Below are positions 17,089 to 25,580 of a stretch of 64,000 nucleotides of DNA, piece after piece. Source of the DNA: an uncultured Coriobacteriaceae bacterium (GTDB lineage Bacteria > Actinomycetota > Coriobacteriia > Coriobacteriales > Atopobiaceae). The stretch's first letter is position 1. The number at the start of each line of letters is the position of its first letter. The stretch is taken from the NCBI GenBank assembly GCA_902788705.1, contig CADALE010000004.1, positions 58,128 to 122,127 on the forward strand. The letters are read 5' to 3'. The notes under the pieces were generated by a model, which was not told where the DNA came from, ran no database searches, and saw nothing but the letters and a program-made list of their open reading frames with translations. The translations under genes were made by a program, and so were the position numbers.

Positions 17089-18296
17089 TGGGCGGGATGA
17101 GTATCCACATGCAAGCTGTTGGCCCCAGCACGGCTGAGCTGTCTCGCGGTGTTCGGAGCGGAAGTAGGAAGAGGGCCGCTCTCCTGTGCGCTGTCGCCGC
17201 GATGATGATCCTGAGCGACTGCTATGCGCTATTCGGCTCGAGGATTAGCGCGCTGAAATACGTAGCCCTTGCGCTATTGGCGTTGACGTGCCTTACCAAC
17301 GCGGTCTCAACTCCCGTGCCGAAGAACAGGATGATGATTGCAGCTATCGCAGTAGCCATGCTGGTCCTCGAGATTCCGTACCAAATGGGCCTGGATCAGA
17401 TGCTACTGCCGATTGGGCTGTTCGCTCTTCTCGGAGTCGTCATCTGCTTCTCCTCAACCGTTCTTCGAACAAGGGAAGGGCTGCTGGTAATAGGACTATT
17501 CTCAATGATGCTGGTAGTTGTCCTGCTTCTCATCTCCTGGAGGGAATGCCTAGCCCAGTGGAGGTTCTACGTAGGTATCGGAAGGCCTCGACTCAAAGGA
17601 TGCTTCTCCAACCCCAACTCGCTTGGGGGAATCAGCTCCATCGCCCTTATCATGTGCATCTACGGCACGCCTTCGACGATTTGGGAGGTCAGATTAAGGA
17701 AGCTCTTCATACTCCTTGCAGGGGCTGCGATCATACTCTCCGGTAGCCGGACATCCATTCTCATGGTCGTCGGCTTCATCATGCTTTTCGCATATCAGAT
17801 TGCACTACGAAAGACCGTTGATTCGAGAATACGTTTGCTATTTCTATTTGGTGCGATGATGGTTGCAGCCATTTGTATTGTCGGCTTATACCGGACTGTA
17901 CAGTATGATGCTGCTGTGACAGGCAGGCTCCAATCGCTGTATTCGATGCGCGGCGAGGGACGTCAACTTCTCGTCGGTTTGGGGTATGTGAGCTCGAAGG
18001 AGGTCAACCTTCTTACCGAGGCAGCTGGTGGTGTTGTCGACATGCTCCCCGTTTCGCTGTTCTACAAGGTTGGCATCATTGGAATCATTGCCTACAGCTT
18101 GCTGTTGATCTCGACCGGCGCGGGCATCAAGCAGGAGAATAAGCCGGCGTATTATGCGTTCCTCTTTGCAATCGCCCTTCAAGCGATTGGCGAGTCATAT
18201 CTATCGAGTGTCATGTCGTTCCCATCGTGTTTCATTTGGGTTCTGCTATCGTCGCTCCCCCTGATCGTGATGGAAGGAACAGCCAATAAGCAATGA
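17085..18296 (+). CDS. Wzy-type polysaccharide repeat-unit polymerase (O-antigen ligase-like)
   Basis: A 403-residue integral membrane protein with about ten to twelve hydrophobic segments. The GCFSNPNSLGG motif near residue 172 and LSGSRTSIL near residue 222 are typical of the Wzy/WaaL class, and the large periplasmic loop follows. It would link lipid-linked repeat units outside the membrane, with chain length set by the Wzz/BY-kinase pair. ATGA overlaps connect it on both sides. GC content is distinctly lower than in the neighbouring housekeeping DNA, as is common for polymerases. Wzy and ligase are hard to tell apart by sequence; the context favours Wzy. Confidence 0.85.
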   Translation: MMGGMSIHMQAVGPSTAELSRGVRSGSRKRAALLCAVAAMMILSDCYALFGSRISALKYVALALLALTCLTNAVSTPVPKNRMMIAAIAVAMLVLEIPYQMGLDQMLLPIGLFALLGVVICFSSTVLRTREGLLVIGLFSMMLVVVLLLISWRECLAQWRFYVGIGRPRLKGCFSNPNSLGGISSIALIMCIYGTPSTIWEVRLRKLFILLAGAAIILSGSRTSILMVVGFIMLFAYQIALRKTVDSRIRLLFLFGAMMVAAICIVGLYRTVQYDAAVTGRLQSLYSMRGEGRQLLVGLGYVSSKEVNLLTEAAGGVVDMLPVSLFYKVGIIGIIAYSLLLISTGAGIKQENKPAYYAFLFAIALQAIGESYLSSVMSFPSCFIWVLLSSLPLIVMEGTANKQ

Positions 18297-19456
18297 ATGT
18301 CGTGTTTGCAAGCAACTACCTCAATGTTCACCAACACCCGTTTTGCGACGCGATGCTCGAGTCCCTGGGAAGCGGCAACTTCACCTTCATCGCGGGCATG
18401 CCGTTCAACCAGTTGCGGCTGAGCAGCGGCTATACGGATATGAATCAAGAATCGTTTGTGATTCGCGCCTACGAAGACGAGGATTCTGCGGTGAGTGCTG
18501 CGCTTAATGCCGATGTGCTGATTGGCATCCCCTACAGCAGGCCGAATCTCATCGATATGCGGCTCGAAAAGACGGGCGGGCTCACGTTCGCGTATTCAGA
18601 GCGGCTCCTTAAGCGAGGGCTCTGGTTTAGGCATGTGCCTAGGAAACGGAGGCGGGTGCAGGAAGCGTTCTGTCGTTATGCGGAGCATGAGGGTTTCCAG
18701 GTGCTGTGCGCGTCGGCATTCACGTCGTTCGACCTATCGCTGTTCGGCTTTCCCCAGGATAGATGTTGGAAGTGGGGCTATTTCCCTCAGGTTCCCCGCG
18801 GGCGGTGCTTGGATGCCTCGCACAACGGGCGTACCGCCATCGTTTGGGTGGGAAGGATGATCGAGTACAAGCGACCGTTTCTTGCGCTGCGCCTGGCTCG
18901 GATGCTCGTCAAGCAAGGATACGATTTTCATCTTACGATGGTGGGGGAGGGCGATCTGCGCGCTTCGATGGAAGACTATATCCGACGCAACGATCTTGGA
19001 TGCCATGTGACGATGACGGGTGCGCTTCCGAATGCCGATGTGCACCGCATCATGTCAGAGAGCGACGTCTTCCTCTTTACCTCCAATCGGGAGGAGGGTT
19101 GGGGAGCCGTTCTGAACGAGGCGATGGCTAATGGGTGCGTTCCTGTCGCATCCTCGTTGATAGGCTCCGTTCCCTATCTGCTTGATGGTTTCGAAGACGT
19201 GTGCGTGTTCGCAGACGGGAACACATCTGACATGTGTGGATGCGTCACGCGCCTGCTTGAAGACCGTGATCTTCTGTCCTCATACAAGACTCGGGTTCGT
19301 TGGCGCATGGAGGCGCTTTGGAATCCCGAAAATGCGGTGAAGACGTTCATCGAGCTGTCGCAGGCGTTGCTTGATGGGCGTGCTCCAACCATCGATGGGG
19401 GTCCCTGTAGCGATGCGGGCATTGTGAAGGAGACGTGGCTCAGGGGGCTTCGGTAA
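18293..19456 (+). CDS. GT4 glycosyltransferase
   Basis: A 387-residue GT-B glycosyltransferase. The N-terminal domain starts VVFASNYLNVHQHPFCDAM; the C-terminal domain has IVWVGRMIEYKRP, MVGEGDL and an EEGWGAVLNEAMANGC donor site. Its start overlaps the polymerase stop (ATGA). The role is addition of one sugar of the repeat unit; the specificity is unknown. A 219-bp non-coding gap follows. Confidence 0.88.
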   Translation: MNVVFASNYLNVHQHPFCDAMLESLGSGNFTFIAGMPFNQLRLSSGYTDMNQESFVIRAYEDEDSAVSAALNADVLIGIPYSRPNLIDMRLEKTGGLTFAYSERLLKRGLWFRHVPRKRRRVQEAFCRYAEHEGFQVLCASAFTSFDLSLFGFPQDRCWKWGYFPQVPRGRCLDASHNGRTAIVWVGRMIEYKRPFLALRLARMLVKQGYDFHLTMVGEGDLRASMEDYIRRNDLGCHVTMTGALPNADVHRIMSESDVFLFTSNREEGWGAVLNEAMANGCVPVASSLIGSVPYLLDGFEDVCVFADGNTSDMCGCVTRLLEDRDLLSSYKTRVRWRMEALWNPENAVKTFIELSQALLDGRAPTIDGGPCSDAGIVKETWLRGLR

Positions 19457-19675
19457 TCGTTTCGAGAAAGCGGCGCAGATGCCATCGACAATCGACAAGG
19501 CAAGGCGGCCTTCATTCCTTAGCACTGCGAGGGTGTTGGGTGGAGGCGTGCCCGAGAGCTACGTTAGACGGATATGTAACAATCAACTGGTTTTATTCGA
19601 CCCTTATCAATGCTGCCTTGGCTGGATGGAGGGCATCCGTCTTCCTTTGCATTTCTATTATTGGAGGCCGTACTG
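19457..19675. other. Non-coding gap, possible gene remnant
   Basis: A 219-bp stretch breaks the otherwise tightly packed operon. Short open frames overlap here in two phases, one ending TAC TGA at 19676, but neither has a convincing ribosome site or recognisable motif. One phase encodes a short hydrophobic run (about 19577-19663). It may be the scar of a deleted gene. Confidence 0.3.
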
Positions 19676-20545
19676 ATGATGACGGGCATTCAAAGGCGGT
19701 CGCATCGCGATTCGGACAGCCTCGATTTGGGAAGCCTGCCAGGGGAGAGAATCCCCCTTTCCCTTGAGGAGGGGCAGCGCATAGCTATAGAGATCCTCGA
19801 CGAATTCGATGCCTTCTGCAAGAGCCATGGTATCGTCTACTTCCTTGTTGGTGGTGGCCTCATAGGGGCTTTGAGGCACCAAGACCTGCTTCCGTGGGAT
19901 GACGATATCGATGTCGTCATGAAGAGAGATGATTACGAGCGCTTTTGCAGCGAATATGTGGATAACGATAGATTCAAGCTCTTCACGTACAGGCGGGTCG
20001 GGGGTTACCGCCATGGAATGGCGAAGCTCGTGCGAAGGGGCACGCTGTTCATCGAGCCAACGGCGCGGGATACTCCCTTCGGGGTCTTCGTGGACATTCT
20101 CCCTCTCGATGCTGCTCCATCGCATGATTGTCTGCATGCCAGGCGTCTCTTTCTTAAGGTGAAGATGTACAACTACGCCTTTGTGATTAGCGCCGAGGCG
20201 ACGAGAGGGAGCAAACTCAAGGCCGCCATCCGCGTTGTTCTTGGGGCGACCTTGGGAAGGAGCTCGTATCGCAGCTATATCGCGAGGCTCGAGAAGCAGA
20301 TGACGCAGACTACAGGAGGACAGCTTGTCAACTACTGGGGAGCTTGGGGTACGAGAGAACATGCGAGTGCGGAGAGCTTCGCATCGACGGTCGAAGTGAT
20401 GATTCGCGGAAAGAGGTATCCCGCACCGGTTGGATACCACGAATGGCTTACCAACGTGTACGGAGACTATATGACGCCTCCAACGGGCCATCCCCATTAC
20501 CACGGCCACTCGTTTCTCATGGGCGAAGACAGCCGTTGCAACTGA
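19676..20545 (+). CDS. LicD-family phosphotransferase
   Basis: A 289-residue protein of the LicD nucleotidyltransferase-like family. The family signature is clear at about residues 48-75: GIVYFLVGGGLIGALRH then LLPWDDDIDVVM with the metal-binding DDD. Family members attach phosphocholine, ribitol phosphate or similar phospho-groups to surface glycans. No phosphocholine synthesis genes are in view, so the group transferred is unknown. ATG 19676 follows TTGGAGG by 9 nt; a longer frame from 19610 lacks support. Confidence 0.88.
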   Translation: MMTGIQRRSHRDSDSLDLGSLPGERIPLSLEEGQRIAIEILDEFDAFCKSHGIVYFLVGGGLIGALRHQDLLPWDDDIDVVMKRDDYERFCSEYVDNDRFKLFTYRRVGGYRHGMAKLVRRGTLFIEPTARDTPFGVFVDILPLDAAPSHDCLHARRLFLKVKMYNYAFVISAEATRGSKLKAAIRVVLGATLGRSSYRSYIARLEKQMTQTTGGQLVNYWGAWGTREHASAESFASTVEVMIRGKRYPAPVGYHEWLTNVYGDYMTPPTGHPHYHGHSFLMGEDSRCN

Positions 20546-20562
20546 AATGCGGGAGATGACAA

Positions 20563-21585
20563 ATGAACGATGTAGTTCAAACTGAAGTTGCTGGTCTAAC
20601 CAGCGTGCTCGTTGCCGTGTACAATGTGGCCCCGTATCTCGATGAGTGCATCGCGTCTATCGTGAACCAAGACGAGTGCAATCTTGAGATCATCGTCATC
20701 GACGACGCCTCAACTGACGGATCGGGAGATATCGCGGACGCGTGGGCTCATAAGGATCCGCGCATCACCGTCATCCGCAAGCCTGTTAACGCAGGCCTCT
20801 ACGATACGCGTAATCTGAGTGTCCGGATTGCAAAGGGGGAGTATATCGCCTTTGTCGATGGCGATGATTACATCAAGCCGAATATGGTTTCCGCGATGAG
20901 AGAGCAGCTCGAGAAGACCGAGGCGGATGTCGCTCTCTGCGGATGGGTCGACCTCATGCCTGATGGGAGCAACGACCGTTTGGTTGCAGCCGAGACGGGA
21001 ACGGTTCTCGATACGGAATCAACGCTCTCCTATTGCTTTCCCGAGATGGGAGATACAAGCTATAGCCCCTATGTCTGGAACAAGCTGTTCAGGCGTCGAG
21101 CCATCCTTGATGCATCGGGAAGACCGATTGCATTCGACAGCAAGAGGATTGCCAGCGAGGATACGACATGGCTCATTAGGGTGTTGATGGGTATTTCGTC
21201 AGCTGTGCTCATCCAAGATGCGCTTTACGTGTACCGCTCTCAGCGTACTGGGAACAAGACGACTTCGGCCGCGGTTTCTCCAGACCTTGCGATAAGCGCA
21301 GTTGATTCATTTTCGGAGGGCTGGGAGCTGCTTGCCAGTGCGGGTTTCCCCTGTGCGCGCAACATGCTCCAGCGGGCGTTGGTACATCGACAGCGCGGCA
21401 TGTATGCTGCGATTGCAGGCAGGGATGAGTCCGTATGGCGGGCATGTACGAATCACTATCTAAGGGATGTTGGCATATGGTTTGCCTCGAGTCCGAGCCC
21501 GCGACATCTTGCATGGTGCCTGAAACGAGTTGTACGCCGTATGCAGCTTGAGATAAACCATTCGATTTCACAACAATTCGTTTAG
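20563..21585 (+). CDS. GT2 (GT-A fold) glycosyltransferase
   Basis: A 340-residue family 2 glycosyltransferase: TSVLVAVYNVAPYLDECI at the N-terminus, IIVIDDASTDGSGD near residue 46, and IAFVDGDDYI with the metal-binding DGDD near residue 106. A late EDTTW matches the usual catalytic ED-x-x-W region. It transfers one sugar in repeat-unit assembly; specificity is unknown. The start has GGGAG upstream and lies 17 bp after the LicD gene. Confidence 0.9.
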   Translation: MNDVVQTEVAGLTSVLVAVYNVAPYLDECIASIVNQDECNLEIIVIDDASTDGSGDIADAWAHKDPRITVIRKPVNAGLYDTRNLSVRIAKGEYIAFVDGDDYIKPNMVSAMREQLEKTEADVALCGWVDLMPDGSNDRLVAAETGTVLDTESTLSYCFPEMGDTSYSPYVWNKLFRRRAILDASGRPIAFDSKRIASEDTTWLIRVLMGISSAVLIQDALYVYRSQRTGNKTTSAAVSPDLAISAVDSFSEGWELLASAGFPCARNMLQRALVHRQRGMYAAIAGRDESVWRACTNHYLRDVGIWFASSPSPRHLAWCLKRVVRRMQLEINHSISQQFV

Positions 21586-21675
21586 CCACTATAATCCATT
21601 TCGCAATACCAGAAGGTGCTGTGGCGCTGTCGGAGAAATCCTCCCAGATGCGTACTCGAAGAGCGGAGCTGCAGA

Positions 21676-22695
21676 GTGAGAGATGATCCCTGCATCGATT
21701 TCGTCATCCCTTGGGTTGACGATGCCGACCAAGATTGGCTTGCCGAAAAGGCTGCCTATACAGAAGAAGATCGCTCGAATGATTCTAGGGCATTTCGCTT
21801 TCGTGACTGGGGTTTCCTGCGCTATTGGTTCAGGGCGGTCGAGGCCAATGCCCCTTGGGTGCGGACCGTCCACTTTGTGACCAGCGGGCATATTCCCGAT
21901 TGGCTGGACACAAGCTCTCCTAAGCTCCACATCGTCAACCATCGGGACTACATTCCCGAGGAATGCCTGCCCACGTTCAGCAGCCGTCCGATCGAGCTCA
22001 ACTTTCACCGTATTGAGGGTCTTGCCGAGCAGTTCGTCTTTTTCAATGACGATATGTTCGTCGGCGCAACGTCAACTCCGGAGACCTTCTTCAGGAAAGG
22101 GTTTCCGGTTGATCTGGCGGCACTCAACGTGTTCTGCTATTCGCAGACAGACCCAACCCAGCTGTGCGTGGTGCGCGACGTGGGCGTGGTTAACAAGCAC
22201 TTCGATATGAAGAGCTCAATAAAGGCACATCGAGGAAAGTGGATCTCGCCTAGGGCCGGCCGCTATCTCCCAAGAACCCTTGCGCTGCTTTCGTGCCCCA
22301 GGTTTCCAGGGTTCGTCATCCACCACTGTGCCCAGCCGTTCCTCAAGAGCGCCTACGAACAGGTATGGGATGCGGAACCGGAGCTGCTGCACAGCACTTG
22401 CCTCAACCGGTTCAGGGATATAAGCGATGTGAACTGCTGGCTCATGAAGGAGTGGCAGCTTGCATCGGGGTCTTTCACTCCTGCAGCAGCTCGAGACTAC
22501 CGGTGCTTCTTCATCAATACGGTCGAGGATGCCGAGAATGCCGCGAAAGCAATTCGTGAGAGGAAAACTCCCCATCTGTGCATCAACGATTCACCAAAGC
22601 TTTCGGATGAACTATTCCTCGAAGCTTCTTCCATCGTGAGACGTGCATTCGAGAGCGTCTACGGTGCCCCTTCGTCGTTCGAGAAACGCGGCTGA
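21676..22695 (+). CDS. Stealth-family capsular polysaccharide phosphotransferase
   Basis: A 339-residue Stealth protein with the conserved regions in order: IDFVIPWVDDADQDWL at the N-terminus, RFRDWGFLRYWFRAVE with APWVRTVHFVTSGHIPDWL, then a PTFSSRPIELNFHRI block ending EQFVFFNDDMF, and a C-terminal INDSPKL. Known members transfer hexose- or HexNAc-1-phosphate, building phosphodiester-linked glycans. GTG 21676 is preferred because GGAG lies 8 nt upstream and homology starts at once; the ATG/TTG-type start at 21616 adds an unrelated Arg/Cys-rich leader. The next gene begins 8 bp after its stop. Confidence 0.88.
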   Translation: MRDDPCIDFVIPWVDDADQDWLAEKAAYTEEDRSNDSRAFRFRDWGFLRYWFRAVEANAPWVRTVHFVTSGHIPDWLDTSSPKLHIVNHRDYIPEECLPTFSSRPIELNFHRIEGLAEQFVFFNDDMFVGATSTPETFFRKGFPVDLAALNVFCYSQTDPTQLCVVRDVGVVNKHFDMKSSIKAHRGKWISPRAGRYLPRTLALLSCPRFPGFVIHHCAQPFLKSAYEQVWDAEPELLHSTCLNRFRDISDVNCWLMKEWQLASGSFTPAAARDYRCFFINTVEDAENAAKAIRERKTPHLCINDSPKLSDELFLEASSIVRRAFESVYGAPSSFEKRG

Positions 22696-22703
22696 GGGAT
22701 CGA

Positions 22704-25580
22704 ATGGAATGGATCGTTGCGTCATTGGGGGTAGCCAGAGGAAGCATCCTCTCGGGTGGAGAGCTCATTGAGCTCGAGCCATGCATGTGGCGGCGGGTGG
22801 ACGTCGAAAGCTCCCTCGTCCTTACGTCAAACGATGGCAAGTTCTCCGACTCAGAAGACGACTATCTGTTCGCGGGGTTCAAGGTTGACCCCTCTAGTGA
22901 GAATGTCGCCATCAGCGCTTCGGTGCGTGCATTGGAGACACCTGAAGGCGCCGATCAGCAGAGCGGCTTCGGTATCGTTGCCATAGATGCGATCGCGTCG
23001 GAAGAAAAGGCGTGCCGCTACAGGAACCATCTCCTAGTCGGTTGCTCTGGAAGGGCACAGGAGACGGGCGTGAGGATAGTCGGCGGATATACCGATCCCG
23101 CTGCAGCAGCAACCGGGGGGCGCATCGTTGATGAGAGCAGGATTCTCTCGCGGGGAGAGCGCGCCTTGCTCGATGGGCAGCCCCATATGCTCTCGCTCGT
23201 GAAGAACGACGAGGGCTTCTTGGCAGCATGCGACGGACAGACCATCGCTATTGCGGGATGCGATTTCCTCATGGAGCAGGACAAAGCCTCGGTGTATGTG
23301 GGACTTGCCGCTGCCCGGGGAGTCCGGATCGAGGTTTCCGGCATTTGCGCAAAGGTGTCTCCTGGAACAATGAGCCATGCTCCGAAGGGAACGGTTGCGC
23401 AGCATAGCCCAGATTACCCATTTCCTCGAGAGCTGCTTGAGGCGGAGGTCCCTCGGCTATGCGATGAGTTGGACGGTGTGGTATACGCGTCTCCTCACGG
23501 TCGTGCATCGGCAACTGCAACCCGAGATGACCCCACCTCGATCGAGCGTGCTATCGGTGGTGCACGGGAGGGCGCCCGCATCGTATTGCTCGACGGCACC
23601 TACACCCCTTCCGGACCTCTTATCGTCGCCCGAGGTCATGACGGCACCATCGACGCGCGCATCACGCTCGAGGCGGAGCATGCCCGCAAGGTAGTCATCG
23701 ATGGATCGAGCTTGGAAAAGGGCACGCCTCTCTTCGTTCTTGATGCAGACTGGTGGACGGTCAAAGGCATCGTGTTCGAGAAGAGCCCTCTCAACGGCAT
23801 CGTTGTCTGCGGCAACATGAACCGCATCGAGAATTGCGTAGCACGCTTGTGCGGTGATACGGGGCTCACCATCATCTCGCGGCCAGGCGCGTCTCGCAGC
23901 GAATGGCCCCAACGAAACATGGTGGTAGATTGCGACAGCCATGATAACTGCGACCGGTATCGCTGCAATGCCGATGGCTTTGGAGCGAAGCTGCGTGTTG
24001 GCTCGGGCAACGTGTTCTATCGGTGCATCGCCCACCACAACATCGACGACGGCTTCGATCTCTACACAAAGAGCACGTTCGGTCCCATCGAGCCAGTGGA
24101 GATTGACAGCTGCGTTGCCTACTGCAACGGAAGCATAGAGACCGGAGATAAACTGCGCACCAAACTAGGGGGTGTGGGATTCAAGCTGGGTGGCGAGAAC
24201 CAGCAGGTTGAGCATGAGGTCTGGAACTGCGTGGCGTTCTCGAATGCGCAGATTGGCTTCGGGGCAAACTCCAACTTCGCCTGCGGCCTGCACTTCTGCA
24301 CCGAAACTGTCGGCGATGGTGCGGGACAAGACCAGGAGTGTCTGCATTCCGACCTTTTGAAGCTGCGAGCATGCGAGGGGATGCTTCTCGTGGATGCAGA
24401 TGCAGCTGCGCGGGCAGAGGGTGTGTCCCGCAAACCCGATGGATCGATTTGCATCCCCGCCGTCCTTATGCAGCGTATGGAAAAGGGAAGGCGTCTAGGC
24501 GCATCGCTCGGCATGCGGAAACGCATCCTCATTACAGTCGAATCGCTTGCCGGGGGAGGCGCGGAGCGAACGGCGTGCAGGATAGCCTCGGCGCTGAGCG
24601 GTAGCCACGATGTCTTTCTCATGTTCGCAAAGAAGAAAGAGCTGAAAGACTACGACATTGATTCGGCAGTGACGGTGGTTGATGGGGTGGCACAAAACCC
24701 GAGGCCTCTTCCCACAATCATCGGGTCGAAGATTAACAGCCTTCGCTATCTGCGCAGGCGTGCAAATCTACTCAGGGATGCCCGAAAGCGCTACAGCATC
24801 GATACCACCATCAGCCTGCTCTCGACGCCCAATTTCCTGAACGGGCTATGCAAAGGTGGATACAGGGTCGTGTGCGAGAGAAACGACCCTTCGCAAAAGC
24901 CGGCGACCTATCGGCGGCGCAGCATCATGGCGTGCAAGCATGCAAACTATGCTGTGTTCCAAACTCAAAAGGTCAAGGGGATGTATTCTCCTCAGGTACA
25001 GGGAAAGAGCTGCATCATTCCCAATCCCGTTTCGGTTTCCTGCATTGCCGAACCCTCTGCTGCGAAGAAGATCGTCTCTGTGGGCAGGCTCAATCCGCAG
25101 AAGAACTACGGCCTGCTTATCCGTGCGTTTGCCCTGTTCCATGCACGGCATAGGGAGTATAGCCTGCATATCTATGGTACAGGAGAGATGCGTGATGAAC
25201 TCGAACGCCTCGCCGTTTCCCTAGGTGTTGCAGGGCAGGTGATTTTCGAGGGCCACCTTGACGACGTGCACGCTGCAATTTGCGACGCGCAGATGTTTGT
25301 GCTCTCCTCGGATTTCGAGGGTATGTCTAATGCGCTGATAGAGGCCATGATGATGGGCCTTCCCTGCATATCCACAGCGTGTACGGGTTCGGATGAGCTC
25401 ATAACCGATGGCGTTGACGGCTTGCTGGTGCCCGTGGGCGATGTGGATGAGCTCTGTTTGGCGATGGAGCGCTTGTGCAGCGATGCGGATCTAAGAGCAC
25501 GCCTCGCATATTACGCACGCATCCGTGCCATGGATTTCGATATCGACGACGTTATCCGCAAATGGGAGAGAATCATCTGA
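22704..25580 (+). CDS. Fusion: PL9-like pectate-lyase beta-helix + GT4 glycosyltransferase, cytoplasmic
   Basis: A continuous 958-codon frame. Residues 1-215 look like a beta-sandwich with no recognised motif. Residues 250-560 form a right-handed parallel beta-helix of the polysaccharide lyase 9 type. D424 (in NADGFGAK), D448/D449/D452 (in NIDDGFD) and K494 (in GFKLGG) fall where PL9 enzymes keep the calcium-binding Asp cluster and catalytic Lys; the 24-residue step between the first two Asp sites equals my recollection of Pel9A (D209, D233, D234, D237, K273). Residues 605-958 are a GT4 enzyme with SLAGGGAERT, VSVGRLNPQKNYGLL and FEGMSNALIEAMMMG. No signal peptide or membrane helix is visible, so the lyase part should face the cytoplasm. 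ATG has GAGGG upstream; the stop overlaps the next ATG by one base. Confidence 0.85.
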   Translation: MEWIVASLGVARGSILSGGELIELEPCMWRRVDVESSLVLTSNDGKFSDSEDDYLFAGFKVDPSSENVAISASVRALETPEGADQQSGFGIVAIDAIASEEKACRYRNHLLVGCSGRAQETGVRIVGGYTDPAAAATGGRIVDESRILSRGERALLDGQPHMLSLVKNDEGFLAACDGQTIAIAGCDFLMEQDKASVYVGLAAARGVRIEVSGICAKVSPGTMSHAPKGTVAQHSPDYPFPRELLEAEVPRLCDELDGVVYASPHGRASATATRDDPTSIERAIGGAREGARIVLLDGTYTPSGPLIVARGHDGTIDARITLEAEHARKVVIDGSSLEKGTPLFVLDADWWTVKGIVFEKSPLNGIVVCGNMNRIENCVARLCGDTGLTIISRPGASRSEWPQRNMVVDCDSHDNCDRYRCNADGFGAKLRVGSGNVFYRCIAHHNIDDGFDLYTKSTFGPIEPVEIDSCVAYCNGSIETGDKLRTKLGGVGFKLGGENQQVEHEVWNCVAFSNAQIGFGANSNFACGLHFCTETVGDGAGQDQECLHSDLLKLRACEGMLLVDADAAARAEGVSRKPDGSICIPAVLMQRMEKGRRLGASLGMRKRILITVESLAGGGAERTACRIASALSGSHDVFLMFAKKKELKDYDIDSAVTVVDGVAQNPRPLPTIIGSKINSLRYLRRRANLLRDARKRYSIDTTISLLSTPNFLNGLCKGGYRVVCERNDPSQKPATYRRRSIMACKHANYAVFQTQKVKGMYSPQVQGKSCIIPNPVSVSCIAEPSAAKKIVSVGRLNPQKNYGLLIRAFALFHARHREYSLHIYGTGEMRDELERLAVSLGVAGQVIFEGHLDDVHAAICDAQMFVLSSDFEGMSNALIEAMMMGLPCISTACTGSDELITDGVDGLLVPVGDVDELCLAMERLCSDADLRARLAYYARIRAMDFDIDDVIRKWERII

